Assembly (NCBI RefSeq): GCF_026151205.1
Contig: NC_087082.1
Location: 15,719,365-15,783,364 of the forward strand
From: Bolinopsis microptera
Lineage: Eukaryota; Ctenophora; Tentaculata; Lobata; Bolinopsidae
Length of the DNA stretch: 64,000 nt
Direction of reading: 5' to 3'
Below the pieces are notes generated by a model. The model was not told the origin of the DNA and did no database searches. It saw only the letters and a list, made by a program, of their open reading frames with translations. Positions within the stretch are counted from its first letter, which is position 1. Each line of letters opens with the position of its first letter. Positions 63,372 through 64,000 of this stretch are shown piece by piece. Both the position numbers and the translations under genes were made by a program.

Positions 63372-64000
63372 GGCAAAAAGACGTGTTTTCTGCTACGAGT
63401 TTAGAGACCTAACCGCTAATTGGACACAATAGTATGATGCCTAAGGATCGATAATATGTTAAGAAGTATAAATTTGGCCTTATTAGTCACGTGCTATACC
63501 AATGCGCGTTTTAAACTTTGACAGTCTATTACTCTAAGGCAAATAAAGTAATTATATTCATATTTTGTCAGCAATAAGATCACATTGTTTTCTATTTGGT
63601 GTGAAAATATGAGCTAGAACGGACATAATCTCGCTGAGTTATAGCTGTTTGAAATTTATGATGAACGCGCGGATGCCAATTGATAACAACTAAATGCTTT
63701 TGCGCGTAGTGCGCGTCGAAAATTTGGCAAAAACGCTTGCGGAGTGACAATATTCAAACTTCGATAAAGTATATGAAGTGGGTACTTCTCGGAAAGGAAA
63801 AATTTAGGCAAACACGATGTGACTATTTTTGGGTTGATTTAATACAACTGCAAAAAATTATTCAAACTTCAAGCAAAAAAGTCAAAATTTTTACCACTTT
63901 TTTGGATTTTTACCTCAGAACAAATAGAGGGATTTGTTTTATTTTTATACAATCTTGTGCGGCTGTCTTTTAGCTATCTTTATGCAAGTTTTGCCCACAT
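63372..64000. other. end of window, nothing recognised
   Basis: AT-rich with a short CpG-containing hairpin near 63704 (TGCGCGTAGTGCGCG). No exon or known repeat seen. Confidence 0.5.

Overview
The window looks like nuclear DNA of an invertebrate animal, plausibly an early-branching metazoan such as a cnidarian. This is an inference from AT-rich, intron-bearing genes, a very high load of non-LTR retrotransposons and small DNA elements, and gene content (PLPPR-like, BTB, Ig-like and sushi/discoidin-like ectodomain genes). No bacterial features, rRNA genes or CRISPR arrays were seen. All gene models below were built by hand from open frames, GT..AG boundaries and matching codon phase.

Layout. 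1-2960: a GGA-rich minisatellite with a ~1.15-1.2 kb higher-order unit, a 10-bp minisatellite and a C run. 3.2-4.1 kb: the first coding exon of DPH3 and a complete single-exon SDHAF1, both minus strand. 6.1-14.5 kb, minus: two low-complexity nuclear-looking genes (a 751-residue frame with a long Gln tract, and a clean 9-exon, 333-residue Lys-rich protein) whose exon phases allow them to be one locus. 15.3-17.1 kb, minus: a phospholipid-phosphatase-related (PLPPR-like) membrane protein lacking catalytic residues. 17.5-19.2 kb, minus: a 3-exon BTB protein of 461 residues. 19.3-23.5 kb, plus: an almost complete CR1/L2-group LINE with a PHD-finger ORF1. 23.5-29.8 kb: a pile-up of LINE remnants, a duplicated PLPPR fragment, a tRNA-derived SINE and many ~70-110 bp hairpin elements. 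30.5-41.5 kb, plus: a 12-exon type I membrane protein with a signal peptide, about five Ig-like domains, a Cys-rich stalk and one transmembrane helix. Its introns hold several MITEs and an L1/Tx1-type LINE inserted into an older LINE ORF1. 42.6-49.4 kb, minus: a second L1/Tx1-type LINE with intact long frames and a coiled-coil plus SGNH-esterase ORF1. 49.6-52.3 kb: a cluster of hairpin micro-elements and a 20-bp minisatellite with a 28-monomer higher-order unit. 52.6-55 kb: TIR elements and an 11-bp minisatellite. 55.7-59.5 kb, minus: a secreted protein with a discoidin-like and a sushi domain. 60-64 kb: inverted repeats and a decayed pogo-like DNA transposon.

The most unusual signal is a set of three unrelated-in-sequence micro-element families, called here A, B and C. 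They are ~70-110 bp, CpG-rich and built of hairpins, with TTG(T/A)-type ends, and most copies have 8-bp target duplications. At least 17 copies or pieces occur here. The window itself contains unoccupied paralogous sites for one B copy and one C copy, which shows directly that these are mobile insertions. I do not recognise the superfamily. The Ig-like receptor gene and the neighbouring secreted sushi/discoidin gene are the most interesting host genes; a role in cell-surface recognition is only a hypothesis.
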